Assembly (NCBI GenBank): GCA_963782465.1
Contig: CAWAJR010000006.1
Location: 620,001 to 684,000, forward strand
DNA: 64,000 nt
From: JAODBJ01 sp963782465
GTDB lineage: Bacteria; Actinomycetota; Acidimicrobiia; IMCC26256; PALSA-610
Direction of reading: 5' to 3'
Shown here: positions 8,514-16,494 of the stretch, in pieces
How the letters are laid out: every line of letters starts with the position of its first letter
How positions within the stretch are numbered: the first letter of the stretch is position 1
Notes under the pieces: model-generated
What the model saw: only the letters and a program-made list of their open reading frames with translations
What the model was told of the DNA's origin: nothing
Database searches by the model: none
Position numbers and translations under genes: made by a program

Positions 8514-9101
8514 ATGACCCGTTCCTTCGCGGTGACGTTCGATTACCGCTGTCCCTTCGCGCGCAACGCACACGAAGCCGTCGTCAGCGGGCTGCGTGAA
8601 GGTCGCGACTGGGACGTGCACTTCCTGCCCTTCTCGCTCGACCAGGTGCACGTCGAGGAAGGGGCCCCGGCGGTGTGGGAACGTCCTTCGGAAGAGCGTG
8701 GGTCCGGCGTCCCGTCGCTCGAATGGGGTATCGCGATCCGTGACCACTTCGCGGACAAGTTCTTCGACTTCCACGTTGCGATGTTCGCCGCCCGCCACGA
8801 CCACGCGTTGCAAATCGCGAAACCCGACGTGATCCGCGACGTCGTGACGTCGGTCGGCCTCGATGCCGACGCGATCGCCGCCGAAGTGGCAACCGGCCGA
8901 CCGCTCGCGATCTTGGCCCAGGAGCACACCGAAGCCGTGAAGCGCTTCGACGTCTTCGGCGTCCCGACGTTCATCGAAGGCGACAACGCGGTGTTCATCC
9001 GGTTCATGGAACGCGATCGGGTCGACGACCTCGACCGGGCGTTGGAATTGTTGCCGTGGGCCCGGCTCAACGAGTTCAAGCACACCCGCGTGCCGCGCTG
9101 A
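8514..9101 (+). CDS. DsbA-fold protein with single active-site cysteine
   Basis: 195 residues in the thioredoxin/DsbA superfamily: FDYRCPFARN at the N-terminus and the cis-Pro loop FGVPTFIEG near residue 152. The active site is CPFA, so the second Cys of a CXXC is missing and a classical disulfide oxidase mechanism is unlikely. Single-Cys or Ser members include hydroxychromene carboxylate isomerase-like and thiol-dependent enzymes; mycothiol might be the cofactor (Mca is in this window). No signal peptide, so cytoplasmic. A clear AAGGA precedes the ATG and the gap to the PAP2 gene is 12 bases, so the two are probably cotranscribed. Confidence 0.78.
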   Translation: MTRSFAVTFDYRCPFARNAHEAVVSGLREGRDWDVHFLPFSLDQVHVEEGAPAVWERPSEERGSGVPSLEWGIAIRDHFADKFFDFHVAMFAARHDHALQIAKPDVIRDVVTSVGLDADAIAAEVATGRPLAILAQEHTEAVKRFDVFGVPTFIEGDNAVFIRFMERDRVDDLDRALELLPWARLNEFKHTRVPR

Positions 9102-9131
9102 CCCGACGACGCTGACAGACTGAGGTCCGCC

Positions 9132-10529
9132 ATGCGGATGTCGGACACCGAAGCGATCATGTGGGCGATCGAGAAGGACCCCGCGCTCAGATCCGACTTC
9201 TGCAACCTGACCGTCCTCGACCATGCACCGCCGCGTGAGCGGTTGCGCGACAAAGTCGCGCTCGCGCTCGACGCCATCCCGCGCTTGCGCCAACGGGTTG
9301 TTTCCGCGCCGCTGCGGATCGTCCCGCCGGAATGGGTCGATGATCCCGAGCTCGATCTCGACTACCACATCCGGACCGTCGCGCTCCCGCCGCCGGGTGG
9401 CCGGCGGGAGCTGCTCGATCTGATCGCCGCGCTCGCCGAGACGCCGCTCGATCGGTCGCGCCCGTTGTGGGAGTTCACGATCATCGAAGGGCTCGCGGAT
9501 GGTCGCGCGGCAATGCTCCAGAAGGTGCACCACACGATCACCGACGGGGTCGGCGGCCTGAAGCTGTCACTCGCGCTGGTCGACTTCGAACCCGATCCCC
9601 CGGCGGCGGAAGGCAAGGGCGCGAGCGAACCTTCGGAACCGGCCGGCGACGGCGCGCCGCGCCCATCACCCGTCGACGTGTTGCGCGACGCGGTCGTCGA
9701 CGCGACCGCTCGCAACGTGCAGTTCACCGCGGGTGCGCTCGGCCGAGTCGGCCACGTGGCGACGCACCCGCTCGAAGTTCCCGGCCGCGTCGCGGAGGCT
9801 GCCCGCCTCGCCGCGTCGTTCCAACGGCAGGTGATCGTCACCGGTCACGCGCGCTCCGACGTGATGGCCGGCCGTTCGTTGCGCCGGCACTACGAGCTGT
9901 TCGTCCTGTCGCTCCCCGCAGTGCGGTTCGCGGCCAAGCAACTGGGCGGAACGGTCAACGACGTGTTCGTCGCCGGCCTGCTCGGCGCGTTGCAGCGCTA
10001 CCACGCGCGCCTCGGCAGCGATTGCGACGCGCTCCGTATGGCGATGCCGGTGAACACCCGCACCGGCGGCGAGGCGCCGGCCAACCAGTTCTCCCCCGCG
10101 CGCGTCCTTCTGCCGCTCGAGCCCGACGACGCGGTCAAACGCTTTCTCGTCGTGCACGAGCGGCTGGCAAGCACGAAATCGGAGCGCGCGTTGAGTGTTG
10201 TCGACGCGCTGGCCGGTCTCGTGTCGAGCCTCCCGACTTCGGTGCTTGTCGCCGCGGTCCGCAACCAGGTACGGACGATCGACTTCGCCGCATCGAACCT
10301 GCGCGGCAGCTCCGTACCGCTGTATCTCGGCGGCGCGCGCATCGTCGCCAGTTACCCGCTCGGACCGCGCAGCGGCTGCGCGTTGAACGCGACCGTCTTG
10401 TCGTACGGCGACGAGATGCACGTCGGCATGAACATCGATCCCGCCGCGGTCGAAGACATCCCGGCGTTGATGGACGACATCGCCGACTCGTTCGACGAGC
10501 TCCTCGCGAGCGCCGCGGGTTCCGGCTAA
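9132..10529 (+). CDS. Wax ester synthase/diacylglycerol acyltransferase (WS/DGAT)
   Basis: 465 residues, typical for the family. The catalytic HHxxxDG motif is HHTITDG at about residues 133-139, and the C-terminal half has the conserved NDVFVAGLLGALQRY region and the SNLRGSSVPLYLGGARI segment. The enzyme transfers acyl groups from acyl-CoA to diacylglycerol or long-chain alcohols, making storage triacylglycerol or wax esters at the membrane. It follows the DsbA-fold gene by 30 bases. The last four bases overlap the convergent gene at 10526. Confidence 0.92.
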   Translation: MRMSDTEAIMWAIEKDPALRSDFCNLTVLDHAPPRERLRDKVALALDAIPRLRQRVVSAPLRIVPPEWVDDPELDLDYHIRTVALPPPGGRRELLDLIAALAETPLDRSRPLWEFTIIEGLADGRAAMLQKVHHTITDGVGGLKLSLALVDFEPDPPAAEGKGASEPSEPAGDGAPRPSPVDVLRDAVVDATARNVQFTAGALGRVGHVATHPLEVPGRVAEAARLAASFQRQVIVTGHARSDVMAGRSLRRHYELFVLSLPAVRFAAKQLGGTVNDVFVAGLLGALQRYHARLGSDCDALRMAMPVNTRTGGEAPANQFSPARVLLPLEPDDAVKRFLVVHERLASTKSERALSVVDALAGLVSSLPTSVLVAAVRNQVRTIDFAASNLRGSSVPLYLGGARIVASYPLGPRSGCALNATVLSYGDEMHVGMNIDPAAVEDIPALMDDIADSFDELLASAAGSG

Positions 10530-10873
10530 CGCGTCATCCGCGGGCCGGCGTCGTCGACGGCGTCGTGCCATTCGTTCGCGCCCGGGTCGCGCCAGCGGAC
10601 GTGTGGGCATTCGCTCACATCGTCGACCACATAGAGGTGCAACGTCGGTGCTTCGTCGGCAAGGTCGACGAGTTCGCCGGCGCGCGGATGCGGCGGCGAC
10701 GCGTCGAGCAGGTCGACGAGCGCGACGGCGGCGACCACGCGGCTGCGGCAGTCGGGACAGGCCGAAACCGTCGCCGGCTCCAGGTCGTGGGTAATGGCGA
10801 GCAGCGCCCGCGCCTCGAAGAGGTCGAGCCGGACTTCGGTCCCGTCGTCGTCGATGAAGCGCAGCCCGGCCAT
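10526..10873 (-). CDS. Small conserved-looking protein of unknown function with paired cysteines
   Basis: 115 residues from MAGLRFIDDDGTEVRLDLFEA. Three Cys occur in ACPDCRSR and SECPHVRW; with the neighbouring His this could bind a metal, but that is only a suggestion. The frame is supported by a TACCGT -10-like hexamer (10884-10889, minus strand) ten bases before the ATG and by a position exactly filling the gap between two good genes. It is convergent with WS/DGAT and divergent from the quinone reductase. I do not recognise the family. Confidence 0.55.
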   Translation of the reverse strand: MAGLRFIDDDGTEVRLDLFEARALLAITHDLEPATVSACPDCRSRVVAAVALVDLLDASPPHPRAGELVDLADEAPTLHLYVVDDVSECPHVRWRDPGANEWHDAVDDAGPRMTR

Positions 10874-10932
10874 GGCGGAGTCGACGGTAGCCGCCCCCGC
10901 CACCACCGGAACCGGCCCAAACCGCACCTCGG

Positions 10933-10938
10933 TAGGCT
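10933..10938 (+). promoter_or_regulatory. -10 hexamer TAGGCT, leaderless start at 10947
   Basis: TAGGCT ends eight bases before the ATG of the quinone reductase. It fixes the start at 10947 rather than 51 codons upstream. Confidence 0.5.
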
Positions 10939-10946
10939 CCGCTCCG

Positions 10947-11960
10947 ATGCGCGCCGTGACCGTGGTTGCCGGGGGTGGGATCGAGGTCGCAGAGCGTGAG
11001 ACACCCCGGCCCGGGCCCGACGAAGTCCTGGTCCGCACGCACGGTGCGGGCATCAACCGGGCCGACCTCCTCCAGGCCGCGGGGCGCTACCCGGCCCCTC
11101 CGGGGGCGCCGCCCGACATTCCGGGCCTGGAGTTCGCCGGGGTCGTCGAGGACGTCGGGATCGACGTCGACGGCCTGTACCCGGGCGACTCGGTGTTCGG
11201 CATTGTCGGGGGCGGCGGCCAGGCCGAGTACCTCACCACGAAAGCGGCGCACTGCGCCCCCGTACCCGCGGCGTCGGATCTCGTCGCCATGGGCGGTGTC
11301 CCGGAGGTGTTCATCACCGCGCACGACGCGCTGATCACCCTCGCCCACCTCGCGCCGGGCGACTGGGTACTCGTCAACGCCGTCGGCTCCGGTGTGGGTA
11401 CCGCCGCGCTGCAGCTGGCGAAGGCCTTCGGGGCACGGGTCGCCGGCACCGCGCGCACGGCGCACAAGCTCGATCGCTGCGCCGGCCTCGGTCTCGACGT
11501 TGCGATCGTGCCGCCACGAACCGACGACGGCGCACTCGACGTCGACGCGCTCGCGTGGCAGGTGATCGAAGCGACCGGCGGCGGAGCGAACGTCGCGATC
11601 GAACTCCTCGGCGGCGCGTACGTCGAAGCCGACATCGCGGCCGCAGCGCGCCTCGGGCGCATCGTGCTCATCGGCACGCTCGCGGGCGGCAGCGCCAAGC
11701 TCTCGATGATCGGCGCGATGAGCAAACGGTTGTCGATCGTCGGCACGATGCTCCGTTCGCGTGACGCCGGCGAGAAGACCGAGGCAACGCACGCGTTCGC
11801 AAACGACGTCGTGCCGTTGCTCGAGAGCGGACGGGTGGCGCCGGTGGTCGATGCGGTCATCCCGCTCGAAGACGCGCCCAAGGCCTACGAACTCGTCGCG
11901 TCCGACACGACGTTCGGCAAGGTCATCCTCGACTGCCGTCCGAACCGGCGTCAGTTTTGA
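10947..11960 (+). CDS. NAD(P)H:quinone oxidoreductase, MDR family (PIG3-like)
   Basis: 337 residues of the zinc-free medium-chain dehydrogenase/reductase family. Seen: HGAGINRADLLQAAGRYPAPPG, GLEFAGVV, and the cofactor motif VNAVGSGVGTAALQLAKAFGARV. The RADLLQ/RYP signature places it near human PIG3 and bacterial quinone oxidoreductases. It would reduce quinones with NADPH. The stop codon lies inside the stem of a hairpin (11948-11985). Confidence 0.85.
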   Translation: MRAVTVVAGGGIEVAERETPRPGPDEVLVRTHGAGINRADLLQAAGRYPAPPGAPPDIPGLEFAGVVEDVGIDVDGLYPGDSVFGIVGGGGQAEYLTTKAAHCAPVPAASDLVAMGGVPEVFITAHDALITLAHLAPGDWVLVNAVGSGVGTAALQLAKAFGARVAGTARTAHKLDRCAGLGLDVAIVPPRTDDGALDVDALAWQVIEATGGGANVAIELLGGAYVEADIAAAARLGRIVLIGTLAGGSAKLSMIGAMSKRLSIVGTMLRSRDAGEKTEATHAFANDVVPLLESGRVAPVVDAVIPLEDAPKAYELVASDTTFGKVILDCRPNRRQF

Positions 11961-11985
11961 CGCGGTGAGGGGCCAAAACTGACGC
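11948..11985. terminator. Hairpin overlapping the quinone reductase stop codon
   Basis: Twelve-base arms GCGTCAGTTTTG and CAAAACTGACGC separated by 14 bases. It serves the convergent ends of the genes at 10947 and 12004, so it may terminate both. The TGA of the plus gene uses the last two bases of the left arm. No T-tract follows. Confidence 0.65.
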
Positions 11986-12003
11986 AGGTTGGCGGGGGTG
12001 GGG

Positions 12004-12669
12004 CTAGCCGATGGTGATGCGCAGGGTGTGGTTGGGGGCGCCGGTACCGGTGGCGGTGAACGGCACCTCGTCGCGGAGCCCGATCACCCACGTGGTCACC
12101 GATTCGAAATCGCCGGTGCGCACGAGTTCTTGCACGAACGCGCCACCCGGCGGCGTGATGCGGTCCGGGCCCGTGTACGACTTCTGGCCGGTGGTGAAAT
12201 CGAACCCCGTCGCCGGGTCGAGCCGGACGACGAGGAACGCGCGGCCGGTGACGCTCACCGGCTTCCCCGACGCATCCTGGGTGAACGGTCCGGACTGGTA
12301 CGACACCGTGTACCCGGGCTCCGCGGCTGCCGACGAACGGAAGTCGAACGTGATGGTGTCCTTGCACGCGGCGGTCGACACATGCACGGCGGTGAGCAAC
12401 ATCACGTCGGACGGCGTGGGCGACGTCTGTTTCACAACCGAACCGTTCGCCGGCGTCGGGCAGACGGTGTTCTTCGCCGTCGTTGTCGTGGCCGGAAGGC
12501 TCGTCGTGGTGGCCGTCGTTGTGGTCGCGGCGCGGGTCGTCGTGGTCTTGGCCACCGTTGTCGTCGTCGTTGCCACCGTCGTCGTCGGGCGAGACGACGA
12601 CTTCCCACCGCCGCACGCCGCGGCACTCACCACCAACCCCGCGAGCACTACCCAGCTCAGTCTGCGCAC
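12004..12669 (-). CDS. Lipoprotein with Thr-rich linker and AMIN-like domain
   Basis: 221 residues. The signal peptide ends in the lipobox VSAAACGGG, so the mature protein is lipid-anchored outside the membrane. A Thr-rich low-complexity linker (about residues 27-65) is followed by a beta-rich domain containing YTVSYQSGPF, AFLVVRLDPATGFD and GAFVQELVRTGDFESVTTW, as in actinobacterial AMIN-like lipoproteins. Role at the cell envelope unknown. GTG start with TACGGT six bases upstream. Confidence 0.8.
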   Translation of the reverse strand: MRRLSWVVLAGLVVSAAACGGGKSSSRPTTTVATTTTTVAKTTTTRAATTTTATTTSLPATTTTAKNTVCPTPANGSVVKQTSPTPSDVMLLTAVHVSTAACKDTITFDFRSSAAAEPGYTVSYQSGPFTQDASGKPVSVTGRAFLVVRLDPATGFDFTTGQKSYTGPDRITPPGGAFVQELVRTGDFESVTTWVIGLRDEVPFTATGTGAPNHTLRITIG

Positions 12670-12675
12670 CCGCCG

Positions 12676-12681
12676 ACCGTA
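12676..12681 (-). promoter_or_regulatory. -10 hexamer TACGGT, leaderless start at 12669
   Basis: On the minus strand TACGGT ends six bases before the GTG of the AMIN-like lipoprotein. Confidence 0.5.
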
Positions 12682-12744
12682 GAGGACGCGCGACGGCCTC
12701 GAAGTAGCATCCCGTCGTCACCACGCGAAACCGCGGGAGGAACT

Positions 12745-13950
12745 GTGGCGCAACTCGCCGACAAGCTCGCCGACAACGACGTCGTCATCGTCGAAGCGGT
12801 CCGTTCACCGCTCGGTCGCCGCAACGGCGGCCTGTCAACCGTGCATCCTGCCGATTTGCTCGGCGCGGTACAGAACGCCGCGATCGAACGATCGGGGATC
12901 GACCCCCACGAAGTCGGCCAGGTCGTCGGCGGTTGCGTGAGCCAGGTCGGCGAGCAGACGTTCAACATCGCGCGTACGGCGTGGCTGTCGATCGGGCTGC
13001 CGCTCGAGGTTGCCGCGACCACCGTCGACTCGCAGTGCGGTTCCTCGCAACAGGCCACCAACCTCGCGGCGACGCTCGTGAAGGCCGGCACCGTCGACGT
13101 CGCCCTCTCGTGTGGTGTCGAGTCGATGAGCCGGATCCCGCTCGGTTCGGCCGCCAAAGGCGACCTCGGCCGACCGTTCCCGAAGACCTACTTCCCACGC
13201 TACGAACCGACGTCGCAGTTCGAAGGGGCCGAACGCATCGCCGACAAGTGGGGCATCACCCGCGCCGACACCGACCGGTTCGGCCTGGAATCGCAGCAGC
13301 GCGCGCAACGGGCATGGGCCGAAGGCCGCTATGAACGCGAGGTGCTCCCGATCGACGCGCCCGACCTCGATGCCGAAGGCAAACCCGCGGGCACAACCCA
13401 CAACGTCGCGCGCGACGAAGGGCTCCGCGAGACGTCGCTGGAAGCGCTGGCGAAGCTGAAGCCCGTCGCCCGCGAGAACGGTGTGCACACGGCTGGGTCC
13501 TCGTCGCAAATCACCGACGGCGCGGCCGCCGTCCTCATGATGACGGCGGCCAAGGCCCGCGCCCTCGGCCTCAAGCCGCGGGCGCGCATCGTCGACCAGT
13601 GCCTCGTCGGCGTCGACCCGGTGCTCATGCTCACCGGCCCGATCGACGCCACGCGCCACCTTCTCGAACGCACCGGACTGTCGATGAGCGACATCGACAC
13701 CACCGAGATCAACGAAGCGTTCGCGTCGGTCGTCCTCGCGTGGGAGCGCGAACTGAAGCCCGACATGGAACGGGTGAACCCGAACGGCGGCGCGATCGCG
13801 ATCGGTCACCCCGTCGGCGCGACGGGGTCCCGCCTGATCGTCACCGCGCTGCACGAGCTCGAACGCACCGACGGCCAGTTCGGGCTGATCACCATGTGCT
13901 GTGGCGGTGGCCTCGGCAGCGGCACGATCATCGAACGCGTCGAGCAGTAG
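12745..13950 (+). CDS. fadA5: Steroid 3-ketoacyl-CoA thiolase (FadA5-like)
   Basis: 401 residues from a GTG preceded by GGGAGGAACT. Catalytic residues are Cys98 in DSQCGSSQQ, the His of IAIGHPVGATGSR and the Cys in ITMCCGGGLG; EINEAFASVVL is also present. From memory, VVGGCVSQVGEQTFNIAR, WGITRADTDRFGLESQQRAQ and LHELERTDGQFGLITMC follow mycobacterial FadA5 unusually closely, which suggests thiolysis of cholesterol side-chain 3-ketoacyl-CoA. The SCP2 protein at 16174 fits a sterol link, but no steroid gene cluster is visible. A general acetyl-CoA acetyltransferase is the alternative. Confidence 0.85.
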   Translation: MAQLADKLADNDVVIVEAVRSPLGRRNGGLSTVHPADLLGAVQNAAIERSGIDPHEVGQVVGGCVSQVGEQTFNIARTAWLSIGLPLEVAATTVDSQCGSSQQATNLAATLVKAGTVDVALSCGVESMSRIPLGSAAKGDLGRPFPKTYFPRYEPTSQFEGAERIADKWGITRADTDRFGLESQQRAQRAWAEGRYEREVLPIDAPDLDAEGKPAGTTHNVARDEGLRETSLEALAKLKPVARENGVHTAGSSSQITDGAAAVLMMTAAKARALGLKPRARIVDQCLVGVDPVLMLTGPIDATRHLLERTGLSMSDIDTTEINEAFASVVLAWERELKPDMERVNPNGGAIAIGHPVGATGSRLIVTALHELERTDGQFGLITMCCGGGLGSGTIIERVEQ

Positions 13951-13956
13951 CGCACG

Positions 13957-14400
13957 GTGGCGCGACCGATCTCGGGCCTCGAGCCCGACGAGTCGCTCCT
14001 GATCACGATGACGGTCACGTTCCGCGGCGCGCTCGCGGCGACGTGGCGCGGCTGGGGGATGTCGTCGGCGCGCACACGGATCAAGCATTTCGCGGTGTGG
14101 TCCGACGCGGCCGAGCAGGCGAAGTTCCCGGTGTCGAAACCGGAGATGAAGATCGGTGTCAGCGACCGGCGCGTCCTCGTCTGGCGACCGTCGTTCGTCG
14201 CCGGCCGGCCGACCGAACTGGTCGGTGCGATCCCGTTCGACCGCCTCGCCGACGTCAGCGTGTACCGGCAGGGGCTCGCGGTGTCGTTGACGTTCCTGTT
14301 CACCGACGGCCAGATCGTCGAAGTCGAGTCGATGCGCAAACGTCGGATGCGCAAGATCGCCGACCTGGTACGCGCGGGGATCGCGCAGGCCGCCCCCTGA
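13957..14400 (+). CDS. Unknown protein, possible PH-like fold
   Basis: 147 residues from a GTG six bases after the thiolase stop, so probably in its operon. The sequence alternates short beta strands (KIGVSDRRVLVWRP, LVGAIPFDRLADVSVYR, LAVSLTFLFTDGQIVEVE) and ends in a helix (RKIADLVRAGIAQA). This pattern resembles bacterial PH-like domains. No catalytic motif, signal peptide or membrane helix. Confidence 0.6.
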   Translation: MARPISGLEPDESLLITMTVTFRGALAATWRGWGMSSARTRIKHFAVWSDAAEQAKFPVSKPEMKIGVSDRRVLVWRPSFVAGRPTELVGAIPFDRLADVSVYRQGLAVSLTFLFTDGQIVEVESMRKRRMRKIADLVRAGIAQAAP

Positions 14401-14426
14401 CGGGTGCCGCGGCGGTTGGCGATCGG

Positions 14427-14432
14427 TACGCT
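14427..14432 (+). promoter_or_regulatory. -10 hexamer TACGCT, leaderless start at 14439
   Basis: TACGCT ends six bases before the GTG of the YdjC-family gene. Confidence 0.5.
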
Positions 14433-14438
14433 GCGCCT

Positions 14439-15326
14439 GTGACCTCGGCGACACCGTCCGGCGCGACGACCGGAACGTCAACCGCAACGCTGGCCGAACG
14501 GCTCGGCTATGCCTCCGACGCGCGCCTCGTGATCGTCAACTGCGACGATCTGGGTTCGACGCGCTCCGCGAACGTCGCGGTGTACGACGCCTTGCGCAAC
14601 GGCGTCGCCACCAGCGCCACCCTCATGGTGCCGTGCCCGTGGGCGCGCGACGCCGCCGCGATGTACCGGGGCGAAGACGTCGGCGTGCACCTCACGCTCA
14701 ACGCGGAATGGGAGAACTATCGCTGGGGCCCGATCACCCACTCGCCGAGCCTCCTCGACGGCGACGGCGGTTTCCCCCGCACCGTCGAAGACACCTGGGA
14801 GCACGGCGACGTCGAAGAGGTGCGCAAGGAATGCCGCGCCCAGATCGAACGGGCCATCTACTGGGGGTTCGACATCAGCCATCTCGACAGCCATATGGGG
14901 ACGCTGCAGCTGCGCGCCGATTTCTTCGACGCCTACCTCGACATGGCCGTCGAGTTCGACCTGCCGCTGCGGATGGCGCCCGGTTCCGCCGAACGGCTCA
15001 TCGGCTTCCCGTACCGCCGTCTCGCCTCCGAGGCCGGCGTCGTGTTCCCCGACCATTTCGTCTACACGAACGTCGGTTCGCGGGCCACGATCGAGAAGGC
15101 GATGCTCGGCCTGCAACCCGGCGTCACCGAGGTCTACGTGCACCCGGCGGTCGAAACCGACGAACTGCGATCGTCGCACCCCGATTGGGAGAACCGCGTC
15201 GAAGATCACGCGTTCGTCACCGCCGCGTCGGCGTTGCGAGAACTGATCGAACGGGCCGGCGCGACGCTCATCGGCTACCGGGAGCTGCGCGACCTGCAGC
15301 GGCGCGACAACCGAACGAGCGCATGA
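14439..15326 (+). CDS. YdjC/ChbG-family carbohydrate deacetylase
   Basis: 295 residues. The metal-binding residues are seen in VIVNCDDLGST (two Asp), the His of DVGVHLTLN and the His pair of SHLDSHMG, followed by EVYVHPAVE. This is the YdjC (ChbG/HpnK) pattern of polysaccharide-type deacetylases acting on N-acetylated sugars. Residues 1-25 are Thr/Ala-rich and probably disordered. The stop overlaps the start of the GNAT gene (ATGA), so the two are translationally coupled. Confidence 0.87.
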   Translation: MTSATPSGATTGTSTATLAERLGYASDARLVIVNCDDLGSTRSANVAVYDALRNGVATSATLMVPCPWARDAAAMYRGEDVGVHLTLNAEWENYRWGPITHSPSLLDGDGGFPRTVEDTWEHGDVEEVRKECRAQIERAIYWGFDISHLDSHMGTLQLRADFFDAYLDMAVEFDLPLRMAPGSAERLIGFPYRRLASEAGVVFPDHFVYTNVGSRATIEKAMLGLQPGVTEVYVHPAVETDELRSSHPDWENRVEDHAFVTAASALRELIERAGATLIGYRELRDLQRRDNRTSA

Positions 15327-16123
15327 CCCCCGACGACCTCGCGTCGCTGTGCGCGGTGAGCATGCCGGAGGAGATGCTCGCGGCGAACGAGATCGAGCAC
15401 ATCTGCTTCGGCGACGGCGATGTCGTGCTCGGCGACGACAGCGGTGCCGTCGCGTACACGATGAAACGTTTCGGCAATTACGTCGCTGCCTGGCTGTTGC
15501 TCGTCGCGGTGGCGCCCGACGCGCAGGGCCACGGCCTCGGTAAGCGGCTGGTACGCGACGCGTGCGAGCGAGCCAAGGCGGCGGGCGCGGTCAACATGCA
15601 CCTCGCCAACGCCGTCCCGCGCTACTTCTGGCCCGGGGTCGACCTGATGAACACGCGTGCGGGCATGTTGTTCGAGACGTTGGGCTTCGAGCTCGACCTC
15701 GTCGGCATCAACATGGCGATCGGCACGGCTTTCCGGCGCGACCCGCCGGCCGGTGTCGTGGTCGAACCCGAAACCGGCGACGGCGCCGTTGCGTTCGCTC
15801 AGCGCGAATACCCGAACTGGGTCGACGAACTGGTCGTCGGGATCGAGCGTGGCGGTGCGTTCGCGGCCCGGCGCGACGACGGCACGACCATCGGGTTCGC
15901 GTGCCACTCGGTGAACCGCAAAGGCTGGATCGGCCCCATGGCCACCGAACCGTCACGCCAGCATGGAGGCGTCGGGTCGGCCCTCATCGGCGCGATGTGC
16001 GCCGACCTCGAAACGAAGGGCGTGCCGAGCGGCGAGATCTGCTGGGTCAGCAATCTGCGCTTCTACGGAAAGTGCGGCGCCCGCGTCTCGCGAGTCTTCC
16101 AGGGCGGCCGCCTGGCGCTCTGA
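15323..16123 (+). CDS. Protein with two tandem GNAT acetyltransferase domains
   Basis: 266 residues. The first GNAT domain has the acetyl-CoA loop VAVAPDAQGHGLGKRLV (about residue 60) and the second has MATEPSRQHGGVGSALIG (about residue 215), so this is a fused double domain. The loop of the second copy (RQHGGVG) is close to the R/QxxGxG consensus, so both may bind acetyl-CoA. Coupled to a sugar deacetylase, it might acetylate an amino sugar, but that is conjecture. A family A palindrome follows immediately. Confidence 0.8.
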   Translation: MTPDDLASLCAVSMPEEMLAANEIEHICFGDGDVVLGDDSGAVAYTMKRFGNYVAAWLLLVAVAPDAQGHGLGKRLVRDACERAKAAGAVNMHLANAVPRYFWPGVDLMNTRAGMLFETLGFELDLVGINMAIGTAFRRDPPAGVVVEPETGDGAVAFAQREYPNWVDELVVGIERGGAFAARRDDGTTIGFACHSVNRKGWIGPMATEPSRQHGGVGSALIGAMCADLETKGVPSGEICWVSNLRFYGKCGARVSRVFQGGRLAL

Positions 16124-16126
16124 CCG

Positions 16127-16171
16127 ACGTGCGTCGATAGCTATCGCTATGCGATAGCTATCGACGCACGT
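16127..16171. repeat. Palindromic element, family A, copy 2
   Basis: Arms of 20 bases (ACGTGCGTCGATAGCTATCG and complement) with a 5-base loop CTATG. The match extends to GACC/GGTC with one bulged base. It fills the gap between convergent genes ending at 16123 and 16174, a position suited to a two-way terminator. This is the longest-armed copy in the window. Confidence 0.9.
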
Positions 16172-16173
16172 GG

Positions 16174-16494
16174 TCAGAGGAGTGAGGAGACTGGCACGGT
16201 GGCGTTGGTGCCGGAGGTCAGCGGGAGCAGCTGCAGCAACGTGCCGAAGTCGCCGGCCATCTTGATCTGGCCGCGCATGAAGCCGACCGCGAGATCGAGT
16301 GTGCCGTCGTGGACGGCTTGCGCGTCGGCCTCGGTGAGCGTGAACGTCACGTCGGGTTCGGCCGCCTGCTCGTCGGTCGCGGTCACGAGCGCGTTCGCGT
16401 CGACGCGCGCCACGACGCGTCGCAATTCCTTCTTGCCCTTGGCGACGACGAACGCGACCGTGGCGTTGGTCACTCGCGGCTCACGCGAGTTCAT
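16174..16494 (-). CDS. SCP2 sterol-binding domain protein
   Basis: 106 residues from an ATG inside the end of mca (14-base overlap). Residues such as VARVDANALVTATDEQAAEPDVTFTL (shown in part), AQAVHDGTLDLAVGFMRGQIKMAGD and the following LLQLLP match the small bacterial SCP2 fold, which holds hydrophobic ligands. The GFMRGQIKMAGD segment is the family hallmark. Function here unknown; sterol or acyl-CoA binding is possible given the FadA5-like thiolase nearby. Coupling to mca may only reflect an operon. Confidence 0.85.
   Translation of the reverse strand: MNSREPRVTNATVAFVVAKGKKELRRVVARVDANALVTATDEQAAEPDVTFTLTEADAQAVHDGTLDLAVGFMRGQIKMAGDFGTLLQLLPLTSGTNATVPVSSLL

Noticed and set aside
7845..9533. 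A 562-codon minus-strand frame opposite PAP2, DsbA-fold and WS/DGAT genes
   Set aside because: No recognisable domain and low-complexity composition; antisense shadow.
9666..11792. A 708-codon minus-strand frame across WS/DGAT and quinone reductase
   Set aside because: Shadow frame; both plus-strand genes carry clear family motifs.
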